Below are positions 1 through 10,226 of a stretch of 64,000 bases of DNA, piece after piece; within the stretch, counting starts at the first letter, position 1, and each line of letters opens with the position of its first letter. Both the position numbers and the translations under genes were made by a program. The notes below the pieces were generated by a model. The model was given only the letters and a program-made list of their open reading frames with translations, did no database searches and was not told the origin of the DNA. Source of the DNA: Rhodospirillaceae bacterium (GTDB taxonomy: Bacteria > Pseudomonadota > Alphaproteobacteria > Rhodospirillales > Rhodospirillaceae); assembly GCA_028822445.1 (NCBI GenBank), contig JAPKDQ010000005.1, positions 1-64,000 of the forward strand, written 5' to 3'.

Positions 1-502
<502 letters not shown>

Positions 503-729
503 AATTGGAGTTGTCTCCCGTACAAACACATTACACAATTTATTTGGTGTTGCGTAAGATACGTCGACAACGTCCGAACTAGCGAACCGCCGCCTACGCA
601 TCCCTTTCGAGATCTCTTTACGATGTCAAATAGCTCTGAACTAAGACGCCCTAGGCCGAAACCGTGAACCCCTCAAAAAAGATCTCGCACTAGAGGGTCC
701 ATTAGGGTCCCTTACTGCGAGAGAGGCGG

Positions 730-758
730 GTTCTAAAGGGTGGCCCACCCCAAGTCAA
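730..758 (-). promoter_or_regulatory. Putative rRNA operon promoter
   Basis: Read on the minus strand there is TTGACT (753-758), a 17-nt spacer, and TAGAAC (730-735), a good sigma-70-like pair with the strong -35 typical of rrn promoters. It is preceded by an A/T-rich stretch (about 762-790) that could act as an UP element. It would give a leader of roughly 220 nt before the mature 16S 5' end. The call rests on motif match and position only. Confidence 0.6.
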
Positions 759-1110
759 GCATAGTTTTAGAATTAAAAAAAACGTTTAAAAACAAGGTTC
801 TGGGGGCGCAGGCTACATAGAAAACGTTACTGTCTCGGGAATATTAAAGGTTCGGGGTCGGTTTTGAGTCAATTAGGCGAATCACCAACGAAATCAAACG
901 CTTGGAACAAAGTCATAGGGGACATTAGTATCAATGGCTGTCAGTTCCATCCAACATCCCATATATCAACCCAACACAAGCAACAGAGGTGCCAGAAGTT
1001 GACATCACAAATTGAATGAATCATGTTTCCACCACAAACTAAGGGGGGGGGTAAGTAGCCGGATGAAAGGCTATCACAGAGCCCGGAAAATAGCCGAAAA
1101 CACGACGGCA

Positions 1111-1126
1111 AGAGAGAGAGAGAGAG
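1111..1126 (+). repeat. (AG)8 dinucleotide tract in the 5' region of the M23 gene
   Basis: Eight uninterrupted AG units end 21 bases before the ATG at 1148. The tract immediately precedes a CCTCG-TTACG-CGAGG hairpin (1127-1141) whose right arm is part of the GAGGGG Shine-Dalgarno sequence (1138-1143). Copy-number change here could alter leader folding or promoter spacing; this is inference. Confidence 0.8.
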
Positions 1127-1147
1127 CCTCGTTACGCGAGGGGCAAA

Positions 1148-2506
1148 ATGATGGTTAATTTAAATCCGAGCACCGTTTGGTATTCTGGGGTAGGAGCTGT
1201 TCTGGGCGCGGCCATAGCGTTGGGAAGTCAAGTCAGCTCGCCGTCTGGGTCAGACCTAGCCACAGAGCGCGCAGGCAGCGCGTCAACGGACATAGGCATT
1301 AGGACTGCCAAAGACGCGTTAAGTATCCTTCCCATAAAAATTTCTAGCAAAGCCGTGCCCGTATTCGACAAGAGTGAAATAGTCGTGGGCTCTGGTGACA
1401 CACTTCTAGCGCTGCTGCAGAAAAAAAAGATTCCCAACGCGGAAGCACATGCCGCCGTTAGCGCTCTCAATAAGGTTTTCGATCCACGCGACATCCGTGT
1501 TGGACAAAAAATTGTCGTTTCTGCCAACACGCAGTCTAAGGCCACGGCCCTCGATGCCATCCGCATTACTGTCGGACCAGGTCATGATGTCCTAGCCACA
1601 CGCAAAACTGATAATCAATTTGTCGCGATGGCGTTAAGGGCTGAAACGAGTATAGAAAACCGGGCCTTCGCTGGCACAATCACTTCAAGCTTATATAAAG
1701 CGGCGATCAGCAAAGGGGTCCCTGCACCCGTGCTAGTCGATATGATTAAACTATTTTCATATGATGTCGATTTCCAACGCGATATTAGAAGAAACGATAG
1801 CTTTGAGTTGATGTTTAACCGGCGTATTACGGAAGATGGACTCGTCGTCGCAAATAGCGATATCGCTTATGCGTCCATGACGCTTCGCGGCAAAACGTTC
1901 AAGATTTATGCCTTTGAACACACCGCAGGCGAGACCGACTATTATACAGAACAGGGCAAAGGCACACGCAAGGCGCTAATGCGCACGCCAATTAATGGCG
2001 CTCGCTTATCCTCCTCGTTTGGACGACGTAAACATCCCGTCCTTGGCTATACTAAAATGCACCGTGGTGTCGATTTCGCGGCACCACGTGGCACACCTAT
2101 TTATGCTGCTGGAGACGGTGTCATCGAGAAACGGCAACGCTGGAGCAGCTTTGGCAATTACATCCGCATCCGCCACGGTGAGGGGTTTGCTACAGCCTAT
2201 GCCCACATGAAAAGCTTCTCAAAGGGCTACAGCGTTGGCAACCGCGTAAAGCAAGGGGCGGTAATCGGTTACGTCGGCACAACTGGACGGTCAACGGGCC
2301 CTCACCTGCATTACGAAGTCTTCAAAAATGGCGGCCAGGTGAACCCTATGAAAGTTCGCTTCCCGGCTTCCAAATCATTGACAGGTAAAGAGCTTGTTGC
2401 ATTTCAGGGCGCACGGTCAGAAACAGACCTCTTGTGGGTTAGCGTCACCTCACAGAAGAATATTGCCTCTCTCACGAAGAAGGCTGACGAACGTTCCGTC
2501 GAATAG
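1148..2506 (+). CDS. LysM-like/M23 family metallopeptidase (murein hydrolase)
   Basis: 452 aa. Residues about 13-27 form one hydrophobic N-terminal segment (signal anchor), followed by a LysM/OapA-like peptidoglycan-binding region (about 76-125, with the pattern GDTLLALL ... IRVGQKI) and a C-terminal M23 lysostaphin-type domain. Zinc/catalytic residues are visible: HRGVD (H305, D309), AHM (H353) and PHLH (H386, H388), preceded by the usual LSSSFGRRKHPVLG entry strand. All four motif positions are intact, so this is predicted to be an active endopeptidase cutting peptidoglycan cross-links rather than a degenerate EnvC/NlpD-type activator. GAGGGG at 1138-1143 supports this start. An eight-A run inside the gene (1421-1428, coding QKKKIP) and two repeat tracts upstream are slippage-prone. 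Confidence 0.9.
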   Translation: MMVNLNPSTVWYSGVGAVLGAAIALGSQVSSPSGSDLATERAGSASTDIGIRTAKDALSILPIKISSKAVPVFDKSEIVVGSGDTLLALLQKKKIPNAEAHAAVSALNKVFDPRDIRVGQKIVVSANTQSKATALDAIRITVGPGHDVLATRKTDNQFVAMALRAETSIENRAFAGTITSSLYKAAISKGVPAPVLVDMIKLFSYDVDFQRDIRRNDSFELMFNRRITEDGLVVANSDIAYASMTLRGKTFKIYAFEHTAGETDYYTEQGKGTRKALMRTPINGARLSSSFGRRKHPVLGYTKMHRGVDFAAPRGTPIYAAGDGVIEKRQRWSSFGNYIRIRHGEGFATAYAHMKSFSKGYSVGNRVKQGAVIGYVGTTGRSTGPHLHYEVFKNGGQVNPMKVRFPASKSLTGKELVAFQGARSETDLLWVSVTSQKNIASLTKKADERSVE

Positions 2507-2781
2507 AAGCCCTCTCTAAAGTCTCATGACGCTTTTATAGTGGCAGCTGAGCCACTAATGGAAAGGTGCGCCGCCGAGGAATACTTTAACCGTTCGGTTA
2601 GTGGTTCAAGTTTCATAGGTCCAGCTCCGCTGCACTTGACGAGCCAAGGTTTCCCTACCAAGCAGCACTCTCAGCACTTAAAATTGGGCTCAGACACCAA
2701 AATTTTGGGGCAGGCAGCATTCCCTCAAGTTGAGCCCGTAAATTAATTAGATTGTACTTAAATTTGAGTGTCTAAGGACCG

Positions 2782-3381
2782 CTACTCAGCCGCTTCCGGA
2801 GCTTGTGCATCAGCCGTACCAACGGCTGCACCCTTAGGTGGACGTCCACGCCTAGGCTTCTTTACAGCCAAAGCATCTTTCTCAACATCCGCCGTTTTTG
2901 TTTCGACAACAGACTCACTCACTGGAGCGACAGACCCGCCTACTTTCGGAGCCTCGCCCTGCGGCGAGGACTTGACCTCTGCGGGTTTATCTCCAGCTGC
3001 AGACTGCACCGGTATCGTCTGCACGTTAGGCTGGGCGCTTGGAGCTTCATTGCCGTTATTATTATTGCTATTATTGCTCTGCTGCGGGCGTTGGACGTTC
3101 TGCTGCTCGTTCTGCTGCTCGTTCCGTTGCACTTGCTGCTCATTACGAGCATTCACGATTCGATAATAGTGATCCGCATGCTGGTGATAGTTCTCTGCAG
3201 CAATACGATCCCCTTGCTGGGTCGCGTCACGGGCCAAGGACATATACTTGTCCATAAGCTGCTGAGCATTACCGCGGCTACGGCCGCCGTTTTGGTCGAA
3301 GTTTCCACTTCGTCCTTGAGGACGTTTTCCGCTGTTATTGCGGTTGCGCCCCCGTCCCTTAGAACCGGTCATTTTTGACAT
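2782..3381 (-). CDS. DUF4167 domain-containing protein
   Basis: 199 aa. The N-terminal third is basic and Gly/Asn/Arg rich, followed by the conserved DUF4167 helix (about 35-80: NAQQLMDKYMSLARDATQQG ... AENYHQHADHYYRI). This is an alphaproteobacterial family of unknown biochemical role, typically encoded next to prfA/prmC as here. The middle is low complexity with NEQQ and poly-Asn runs (about 79-110). The C-terminus has an AT-hook-like core, KKPRRGRPPKG, which suggests nucleic-acid contact (inference). It is downstream of prmC's start region only in gene order; both are on the minus strand, separated by 229 bases without a visible gene. Confidence 0.9.
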   Translation of the reverse strand: MSKMTGSKGRGRNRNNSGKRPQGRSGNFDQNGGRSRGNAQQLMDKYMSLARDATQQGDRIAAENYHQHADHYYRIVNARNEQQVQRNEQQNEQQNVQRPQQSNNSNNNNGNEAPSAQPNVQTIPVQSAAGDKPAEVKSSPQGEAPKVGGSVAPVSESVVETKTADVEKDALAVKKPRRGRPPKGAAVGTADAQAPEAAE

Positions 3382-3610
3382 AGAATATTGTGCCGAGTTG
3401 TTGGATCAAATTCCTCTGGGTCCAGTCATAACCGCAACGGAAAATCTTCCGCCTTGCGGCTCCCGGGTCTCGTCTTATGGGAGTTGACTGTGAACAGCCC
3501 CTGCCGTTCTAAAATGAATACCTTAACTACGCTGGCCAAGAGGCCCACTCATCAAGATCCTCATTGATGTAATTATCGTAGACAGCTTGTTGCGATATTC
3601 CAACCTTTTT

Positions 3611-4465
3611 TTACGTTACTTGAGCAGAAAGACAACGAATAGTTCCACTTAGGTCCTCATGGCTTTCGATTCTTAGTAGTCCTTCTGCGCGCATAATCGA
3701 TTCGACCTCATTATGTTGCCCCTGCCCGAATTCCACGATGACGACGCCACCAGGTCTTAACACTCGATGACAACCAGGTAGTATTTTTCGATAGGCTTCA
3801 AGACCATCCGCCCCCCCGACCAATGCTCGCATAGGGTCGAACAGCCGTACTTCACGGGACAAATCGGATACACCATCGGCACGGATATAAGGTGGATTGC
3901 TAATAACCAAATCAAACTGGCCGTCCAAGGCATCTATCCAATTACTTGCACAGAACCTTACTCGATCCCCAAAACCCAGCACACCTGCATTTTTTTGGGC
4001 GGTTTGAACAGCTCCAGGAGAGATGTCTACACCCAAACCCCATGATGACTTCCATTCGCTTAAAAGAGCGAGCAGCAAGCAGCCCGAGCCGGTCCCGATA
4101 TCAAGAATCGATATTTTCTGATCTTCCGATTCAAAAACTAGTTTTAAAGCAGCCTCTATAATAGTTTCAGAGTCTGGCCTAGGATCTAAAGTATCAGCCG
4201 ATAACAAAAATGGCATGCTCCAAAAGTCACGAACACCCAAAATTCTACTAACGGGTTCTCCAGAGCACCGCCGCCGAACCAAGGTTAAAAGCGCGGCGTA
4301 ATCGTGCTCCAGAAATTCAGCACGCGCGTGCATAAGAATTTCATTCGGTTCACATTTTAGAATTGAAGACGCAAGAATACGCGCATCAAGCCGCGGAGAC
4401 TCCACACAATACTGAGCTAGCTCAGCTATGCAGGTTTCGAGCACATCTTCCATCTTATAGCTCAT
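3611..4465 (-). CDS. prmC: Peptide chain release factor N5-glutamine methyltransferase PrmC
   Basis: 284 aa, normal family length. It methylates the Gln of the GGQ motif of release factors, using S-adenosylmethionine, in the cytoplasm. Visible are an N-terminal helical substrate-binding domain (1-85), the SAM-binding motif I DIGTGSG (122-128), the catalytic NPPY motif (190-193), and the VEFGQGQ strand near the C-terminus. It starts 17 bases after the prfA stop, so enzyme and substrate are co-transcribed. Confidence 0.97.
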   Translation of the reverse strand: MSYKMEDVLETCIAELAQYCVESPRLDARILASSILKCEPNEILMHARAEFLEHDYAALLTLVRRRCSGEPVSRILGVRDFWSMPFLLSADTLDPRPDSETIIEAALKLVFESEDQKISILDIGTGSGCLLLALLSEWKSSWGLGVDISPGAVQTAQKNAGVLGFGDRVRFCASNWIDALDGQFDLVISNPPYIRADGVSDLSREVRLFDPMRALVGGADGLEAYRKILPGCHRVLRPGGVVIVEFGQGQHNEVESIMRAEGLLRIESHEDLSGTIRCLSAQVT

Positions 4466-4482
4466 AGAGTTTGCCGTTTTAG

Positions 4483-5562
4483 CTAGTTACTCATCGCAGC
4501 AAGCTTAGCCGCCTGATCCTCTGATGTCAGCGCATCGACGACCTCATCTAGCGCCGCCCCTTCCATCATGTCATCAAGCTTATACAAGGTTAGATTAATA
4601 CGGTGCTCAGTCACGCGGCCCTGAGGGTAGTTGTAAGTCCGAATTCTTTCTGATCTGTCACCACTGCCGACTTGACCTTTGCGTTCAGCCGCGCGCGCCA
4701 CGTCTTTTTCAAGCTTTACATTGTCGTAGAGGCGCGCCCGCAACACCTTCATCGCTTTAGCCTTATTCTTATGCTGGGAACTCTGGTCCTGGCACTGAAC
4801 GACAGTATTCGTAGGGATATGGGTGATCCGTACGGCACTGTCCGTCTTATTGACATGCTGACCACCCGCCCCCTGCGCGCGATAGGTATCAATGCGTAGA
4901 TCCTTAGTATCGATGTTGATGTCGACGTCTTCAACTTCCGGCATAATGGCAACGGTCGCCGCAGATGTATGCACACGGCCACCAGATTCCGTCGTAGGTA
5001 CACGTTGGACCCGGTGAACACCTGATTCAAACTTTAGACGACCGAACACACCTTTGCCTGATATGGTCGCAATGGCTTCCTTAAACCCGCCAATCCCTGT
5101 TTCGTTAAGGTCGATAATTTCAAACTTCCACCCTTTGGAGGATGCGTAACGTTCGTACATACGAAACAGATTAGCCGCGAACAGCGCCGCTTCTTCGCCG
5201 CCTGTGCCGGCTCGCACCTCTAACAGCGCATTGCGAGCATCATCTACATCCTTTGGAATCAGCATGACCTGGAGCTTTGCTTCTTCATCGGGGACGCGAC
5301 CCACAAGTTTGGATAGCTCTTCCTCAGCCATCACTTTCATGTCTTTGTCGCCAGTGGATTCTTGGACAATCTCTTGCGCTTCAATGATCTCGTCACGGAG
5401 TTGTCCAACTTGGTGGATTTTCTCAACAATAGGCCCGAGGTCAGAGAACTCCTTACCGAGTTCAGAAAGAAGCTTCGGATCAAGATCGCGGTCAGTTGAT
5501 AACCGGGATTGAATTTCTTCGTATCGCGCGACAATGCGCGTAAGGCTTTCTTCTAAACTCAT
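4483..5562 (-). CDS. prfA: Peptide chain release factor 1
   Basis: 359 aa. Recognises UAG and UAA stop codons and triggers peptidyl-tRNA hydrolysis on the ribosome. The codon-discriminating PxT-type tripeptide PTT is at 189-191 and the universal GGQ motif at 233-235 ([15 protein letters not shown]). The N-terminal coiled region (1-100) and the [15 protein letters not shown] segment are typical of RF1. Starts with ATG, 16 bases after the hisS stop, and is followed by prmC, which modifies Gln235. Confidence 0.98.
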   Translation of the reverse strand: MSLEESLTRIVARYEEIQSRLSTDRDLDPKLLSELGKEFSDLGPIVEKIHQVGQLRDEIIEAQEIVQESTGDKDMKVMAEEELSKLVGRVPDEEAKLQVMLIPKDVDDARNALLEVRAGTGGEEAALFAANLFRMYERYASSKGWKFEIIDLNETGIGGFKEAIATISGKGVFGRLKFESGVHRVQRVPTTESGGRVHTSAATVAIMPEVEDVDINIDTKDLRIDTYRAQGAGGQHVNKTDSAVRITHIPTNTVVQCQDQSSQHKNKAKAMKVLRARLYDNVKLEKDVARAAERKGQVGSGDRSERIRTYNYPQGRVTEHRINLTLYKLDDMMEGAALDEVVDALTSEDQAAKLAAMSN

Positions 5563-5578
5563 AACTTAATTGCTTCGA

Positions 5579-6826
5579 TCATCCATATTTTGATGTAAGG
5601 GTCTGGGCGACGTCGCTCAATGAAATAATATCCTGCTCACCGCTATCAAGGTCACGTAGTACGACGTTTCCATCCTTAAGCTCATCCTCTCCTAGAATCA
5701 CGGCTGCCCGGGCATTACTTTTATCTGCACGCTTTAAACGCTTTTTCATATTTCCGGTAAATGAAAACTCTATAAAAAGCCCTGTTTTTCTGAGGTCTTG
5801 AACAAGCGTTTGTGCTTTTCTAGTCAAATCAGAAGATACCGGAACAACAGATATGGGGCGGTTTTTCGTCAGGCTCACGTCTGACAGCATCGCTAGCCGC
5901 TCTATACCTGCCGCCCAACCAACACCAGGTGTAGACGGACCACCCATCTGCTTTATTAAGCCGTCATAGCGCCCGCCAGCGAGAACAGTGCCCTGCGCAC
6001 CAAGCGACGTCGTAGTAAACTCAAACGCGGTATGGCAGTAGTAGTCCAATCCACGCACGAGCTTAACATTTCGGGTGTATGGTATTGAAAGGTCGCTCAA
6101 GCCCTGCTGAACCGCATCAATAAAAGCTTTCGATGCATCATTAAGGTGATCCGCAAAATCGGGCGCACCTTCAATAATTTTGCGATCACCTTCATCTTTA
6201 GAATCTAGAATTCTTAGAGGGTTCTTTCCAAGGCGGCCCAGACTGTCATCTGACAAATCAGACTCGTACACCTTGAAATAGTCTAAAAGTACAGACCGAA
6301 ATGCTGCGCGGCTTTCAATATCCCCTAAAGAATTCAACTCGAGCGTAACAGACGCCGACAGACCCAAGCTCGCAAGAATATGAGTCGCAAGAGCGATCAC
6401 TTCTATATCCGCTTGAGGCCCTTCAACACCTATTAGTTCAACGCCAATCTGATGAAACTGCCGCTGCCGGCCTTTCTGAGGTCGCTCATGACGAAACATC
6501 GGCCCCTTGTAAAAGGCTTTTATTGGTGCGTGCTGCGCCAATCCGTTAGAAATAAACGCACGCGCCACTCCGGCCGTACCCTCTGGACGCAAAGTGATAC
6601 TCTCACCACCCTTCGTCTCAAAGGTATACATCTCCTTCGTCACTATATCTGAAGTATCACCCAGCGTTCGCGCAAATACATCCGTGAATTCAAAGATTGG
6701 CGTCGCCATTTCTTCAAATCCGTAAAGCGCCGACGTTGCCATCGCGACATCTTCCACATGACGGTGGCGCTTGCGGCCTTCGGATAGGAGGTCGTGTGTT
6801 CCGCGTACGGGTTGGAGATTACTCAC
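5579..6826 (-). CDS. hisS: Histidyl-tRNA synthetase
   Basis: 415 aa, class II synthetase charging tRNA-His. Visible are the N-terminal QPVRGTHDLL, motif 2 (around FYKGPMFRHERPQKGRQRQF), the histidine-A segments LVRGLDYY and GGRYDGL, and a C-terminal anticodon-binding domain (about 320-415). The start codon is GTG (complement of CAC at 6824-6826), with AGGA about ten bases upstream. It sits between ispG and prfA in a tight leftward run. Confidence 0.97.
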   Translation of the reverse strand: MSNLQPVRGTHDLLSEGRKRHRHVEDVAMATSALYGFEEMATPIFEFTDVFARTLGDTSDIVTKEMYTFETKGGESITLRPEGTAGVARAFISNGLAQHAPIKAFYKGPMFRHERPQKGRQRQFHQIGVELIGVEGPQADIEVIALATHILASLGLSASVTLELNSLGDIESRAAFRSVLLDYFKVYESDLSDDSLGRLGKNPLRILDSKDEGDRKIIEGAPDFADHLNDASKAFIDAVQQGLSDLSIPYTRNVKLVRGLDYYCHTAFEFTTTSLGAQGTVLAGGRYDGLIKQMGGPSTPGVGWAAGIERLAMLSDVSLTKNRPISVVPVSSDLTRKAQTLVQDLRKTGLFIEFSFTGNMKKRLKRADKSNARAAVILGEDELKDGNVVLRDLDSGEQDIISLSDVAQTLTSKYG

Positions 6827-6875
6827 AAGGAATGGTCCTCAATCAAAGCTGAGTCAGGTTAGTCTAAGTTAGCCA

Positions 6876-8012
6876 TTATTCGGCTGCGTGTGCAGGTTCG
6901 TTTATATTATCGGGATTGTCGCGTTCGATTTGCGCAGCTTTTTCTTCGATCAATGAGACGAGGTGATCTATTTTCTCATCATCACCAATATTATGATCAG
7001 GCGAACCCGAGAGGTAAACCTTGTGGGCGCCATTGCCACCACCGGTAATGCCGACGTCCGTGAGGCGTGCTTCTCCAGGCCCATTCACCACACACCCAAT
7101 AATCGACACGGAAAGCGGCGTGGCAATATGCGCTAACCTTTGCTCGAGCACTTCAACCGTCTTAATAACGTCAAAGCCCTGTCTTGCGCATGAGGGGCAA
7201 GAGACGATCCGCACCCCTCTATGCCTGAGGTCCAGTGACTTAAGGAGATCAAAGCCAACCTTAATTTCCTCAACTGGGTCTGCCGATAACGATACACGAA
7301 TGGTGTCACCGATACCGGCCCACAACAAACTACCGATCCCAACCGCTGACTTTACCGTACCAGATCGCAAACCACCGGCTTCAGTAATACCGATGTGAAG
7401 CGGATAGTCACATTGATCCGCCAAGCCTTGGTATGCGGCTACTGCTAGGAAAACGTCCGACGCCTTCACGCTAATCTTAAATTCCGTAAAATCATGGTCT
7501 TCTAGAATCTTTGCATGGAATAGTGCGCTTTCGACCAATGCCTCTGGATTGGGCTCGCCATACTTTTCCAATAGATGCCGTTCTAAGCTTCCAGCATTAA
7601 CACCAATGCGCATGCTACAGCCGTTATCCTTAGCCGCTTGCACGACGTCATGGACGCGCTCTTTAGAGCCGATGTTGCCTGGGTTGATCCGCAAACAAGC
7701 TGCGCCTGCTTCAGCCGCTTCGATGGCTCTCTGATGGTGAAAATGAATATCGGCGACGATCGGAACATTGACCGACTTCACAATTTCCACCAACGCAGCC
7801 GTGGAGTCTTTATCCGGACAGGAAACGCGGACGATATCTGCCCCCGCTTCTTCTAGCGCCTCAATCTGAGCGATCGTGGCGGCCGGGTCAGACGTCAACG
7901 TGTTAGTCATAGATTGCACTGAGATCGGCGCATCACCGCCCACAGTGACCGGCCCCACCATAACTTCGCGGGATTTTCGTCTATGGATATCTCTATAAGG
8001 CCGAAGGCTCAT
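6876..8012 (-). CDS. ispG: 4-hydroxy-3-methylbut-2-enyl diphosphate synthase
   Basis: 378 aa from the ATG at 8012; the frame can be extended to a TTG at 8024, but proteins of this family begin [13 protein letters not shown] as here. It catalyses the [4Fe-4S]-dependent reductive ring opening of MEcPP to HMBPP in the MEP isoprenoid pathway. The sequence shows the TIM-barrel start ([15 protein letters not shown]), and the cluster ligands in SCPSC plus a third Cys in [12 protein letters not shown], which also carries the catalytic Glu. Part of the ispG-hisS-prfA-prmC leftward block. Confidence 0.97.
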   Translation of the reverse strand: MSLRPYRDIHRRKSREVMVGPVTVGGDAPISVQSMTNTLTSDPAATIAQIEALEEAGADIVRVSCPDKDSTAALVEIVKSVNVPIVADIHFHHQRAIEAAEAGAACLRINPGNIGSKERVHDVVQAAKDNGCSMRIGVNAGSLERHLLEKYGEPNPEALVESALFHAKILEDHDFTEFKISVKASDVFLAVAAYQGLADQCDYPLHIGITEAGGLRSGTVKSAVGIGSLLWAGIGDTIRVSLSADPVEEIKVGFDLLKSLDLRHRGVRIVSCPSCARQGFDVIKTVEVLEQRLAHIATPLSVSIIGCVVNGPGEARLTDVGITGGGNGAHKVYLSGSPDHNIGDDEKIDHLVSLIEEKAAQIERDNPDNINEPAHAAE

Positions 8013-8198
8013 TGGATGCTGCAACTGCTCCGGTCTAGTGTCTAAGTTGTTAAGGCTTATAGCTTAAAAAATCAGCCTACAATAGCTAGGCTTTCGGATC
8101 GACCTAGCTGGCGTGCAACTTCACTAGAAGACTCTATCAGGCACCACATTAACTCTTCGGCCAGACTCTAAGCTCGACTGCAACGGCGGCGTTGCCAC

Positions 8199-9065
8199 CT
8201 ATGGCTCGCCCAGAGCAGGGGACACGTCAGGGGTCACCGCATCTGGGGCAATCAGATCGTCCGTGGTTTCAATTGCTATTTCTTCATTAGCAACAACGTC
8301 CGGTGCACCAGCGTAAGGCACACGATCCATTTTACTAACCTCGTCTTGAGCTACAAGATCGAGCTCAGTCGAAACTGTATCCTCAGACGATACCACCCTA
8401 GAAGTCAGTTCAACTTGATCCCCAGGTATCTCAACGGAGGTCGGTTTAATTATTTCTAGCGATTGAGCAACATCATCATTAGCAATCAACACAGCTAAAC
8501 GACCTGGAACTTCCTGGATTAAATCCACAGCATCACTGCCAGAATTCGTCATCGTGTACCATCCGCCATAGACCAACATCCCCATTGCGGCGGCTATAGC
8601 GAGCAACCCACCATTCGGCAAACCACTCTCAGTGCTTGAAATAGGGAATTTAAACCGGGCCTTTGCAACCGTCCCGTCGGCCTCCTCTCTCAGACGGCGA
8701 ACGACCTCATTACCATCAAGGCCCAAGTAATCGGCATACGCTCTGACGAAACCAATCGAATAAGCCCTGCCAGGCAAATCTTCATGGCGACCGTCCTCAA
8801 TGGCTACGAGGTAGCCATAACCAATTTTCAGGGTTTTAGAGATTCCATGAAGGTCGCCCCCCGTCCGCATGCGGGTGGCACAGAGCAGGGCACCAACGTG
8901 GTCTGCCTGAACAGGCTCCTCCGCCCGTTCCGCTGGTTCTCCGGGGTCTTGCCCATCATTTAAAACCAGGCCATACCCAGCCATTGCCCGGCTAAAAGGA
9001 TCTGCCTTGTCCAAATCTTTCGTCTTCTCTTCCACGAATGCAAATCTGAAATTCTTGAGGCGCAC
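8199..9065 (-). CDS. Helix-turn-helix, RodZ-like membrane protein
   Basis: 288 aa. An Xre/HTH_25-type helix-turn-helix lies at about 75-130 (LCATRMRTGGDLHGISKTLKI, then YLVAIEDGRHEDLPGRAYSIGFVRAYADYLGLD), followed by a basic linker, one membrane segment (about 174-192, GLLAIAAAMGMLVYGGWY) and a low-complexity acidic tail of about 95 residues. RodZ homologues couple MreB to the envelope, and a homologue commonly precedes ispG in this class. I do not recognise the DUF4115-like C-terminal domain many have; the tail here is short and acidic. The far-left start is a GTG without a clear Shine-Dalgarno; a downstream GTG or ATG is possible. Confidence 0.75.
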   Translation of the reverse strand: MRLKNFRFAFVEEKTKDLDKADPFSRAMAGYGLVLNDGQDPGEPAERAEEPVQADHVGALLCATRMRTGGDLHGISKTLKIGYGYLVAIEDGRHEDLPGRAYSIGFVRAYADYLGLDGNEVVRRLREEADGTVAKARFKFPISSTESGLPNGGLLAIAAAMGMLVYGGWYTMTNSGSDAVDLIQEVPGRLAVLIANDDVAQSLEIIKPTSVEIPGDQVELTSRVVSSEDTVSTELDLVAQDEVSKMDRVPYAGAPDVVANEEIAIETTDDLIAPDAVTPDVSPALGEP

Positions 9066-9190
9066 TTAACGCGACTATAAAGTCGACCATGATACACCCT
9101 AATCAAGAGATTCATTCTATCATATTGATACAATTAGAACAATTCACGGTGGCATCGGTATAGGCGCCGCAATATGGACCGGTCGGAAAC

Positions 9191-10213
9191 CTAGTGGTTC
9201 CGCTTCCGAAGAGCAGCATCCGCCTGATCAACAAGCTCAGCAATAATCTCAACTGTGGGCTGCTCTTTTTTAACCATGCCGACGCTCTGCCCCGCCATGA
9301 GGGAACCATTTTCTACATCGCCATCGATGACCGCACGACGTAATGAGCCTGCCCAAAAGTGTTCGATCTCCAGTTGAGCTGCACCCTGTTCTATTTCACC
9401 AGCAATAAATTTATTAATCATAGCTCTCTGTATCGCCATAAATGCATCCGTCCCAGCATTCGTTAGTGCCCGTACGGGTATGACGGGAAAACGCTTATCA
9501 ATTTGGACAGTGGGCATAGCGTCACGGGCATTTCCGCGGATAAATACCTTCTTGAAATTAGGGTGCGCAATACTTTCTTCAGCGCAAACGAACCGTGTTC
9601 CCATTTGCACGCCAGAAGCACCCATCTCCAAGTAATTCACTATCACTTCGCCTCTGCCGATGCCGCCAGCAACAAAGACTGGAACTTCGCTGACAACAGG
9701 TAAAATTTCTTGGGCCAAAACGCTGGTCGACACTGGACCAATGTGACCGCCCGCTTCTGAGCCCTCAATCACTAAGGCATCTGCACCCATCTTGATTAGA
9801 CGTTTTGCAATAACCAGCGCAGGGGCAAAACAAATCACTTTGGCCCCGCCGCCCTTAAGCGCCTTTATCGAATTAGAAGACGGCAAACCACCAGCCAGCA
9901 CAACATGTGTCACCAAATTTCTAAGGCACACTTGAATCAGCTCATCAAGATCCGGATGCATAGTGATGAGATTTACACCATACGGCTTCGACGTCATTTG
10001 AGCGGTCGCTTTGATCTCCGTATCCAACAGCTCAGGGGTCATAGAACCGCAGGCAACGACGCCAAAGCCGCCAGCATTAGAGATAGCCGAAACCAAGTGC
10101 CGTTCAGACACCCACGTCATCGCCCCACACATAATAGCATGTTCGCACCCAAGAAACTCGGTGCCACGGCGCCATAAATCAGTCAGATGGCCGGGGATCA
10201 TTGTTTCACTCAT
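9191..10213 (-). CDS. Nitronate monooxygenase-like FMN enzyme
   Basis: 340 aa from the ATG at 10213, preceded by GAGAAG; an upstream ATG at 10237 would overlap the lysC stop and has no binding site. It is a TIM-barrel flavoprotein of the NMO/2-nitropropane dioxygenase/enoyl-reductase II superfamily: the N-terminal GCEHAIMCGAMTWVSERHL, a glycine-rich GGFGVVACGS, the phosphate-binding SEAGGHIGP with the family His, and VPVFVAGGIG plus GASGVQMGTRF for FMN. It probably oxidises nitronates or a related substrate, which is not identifiable from sequence. It lies between lysC and the HTH gene, where ptsP sits in many relatives. Confidence 0.88.
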   Translation of the reverse strand: MSETMIPGHLTDLWRRGTEFLGCEHAIMCGAMTWVSERHLVSAISNAGGFGVVACGSMTPELLDTEIKATAQMTSKPYGVNLITMHPDLDELIQVCLRNLVTHVVLAGGLPSSNSIKALKGGGAKVICFAPALVIAKRLIKMGADALVIEGSEAGGHIGPVSTSVLAQEILPVVSEVPVFVAGGIGRGEVIVNYLEMGASGVQMGTRFVCAEESIAHPNFKKVFIRGNARDAMPTVQIDKRFPVIPVRALTNAGTDAFMAIQRAMINKFIAGEIEQGAAQLEIEHFWAGSLRRAVIDGDVENGSLMAGQSVGMVKKEQPTVEIIAELVDQADAALRKRNH

Positions 10214-10226
10214 TTGGTAATTCTTC

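Larger units (their letters stand above)
503..1147. other. Intergenic region between rRNA operon and M23 hydrolase
   Basis: 645 bases without a convincing gene. It holds the pre-16S leader (503 to about 722), the rrn promoter (730-758), a nine-G homopolymer (1043-1051), an (AG)8 tract (1111-1126) and a small hairpin (1127-1141) at the ribosome binding site of the next gene. A TTGACA at 999-1004 could be a -35 for the rightward gene, but no good -10 follows at 16-18 nt. Confidence 0.7.

Noticed and set aside
999-1027. TTGACA box as promoter for the M23 gene
   Set aside because: The -35 is perfect but the hexamer at the right spacing (CATGTT) is a poor -10.
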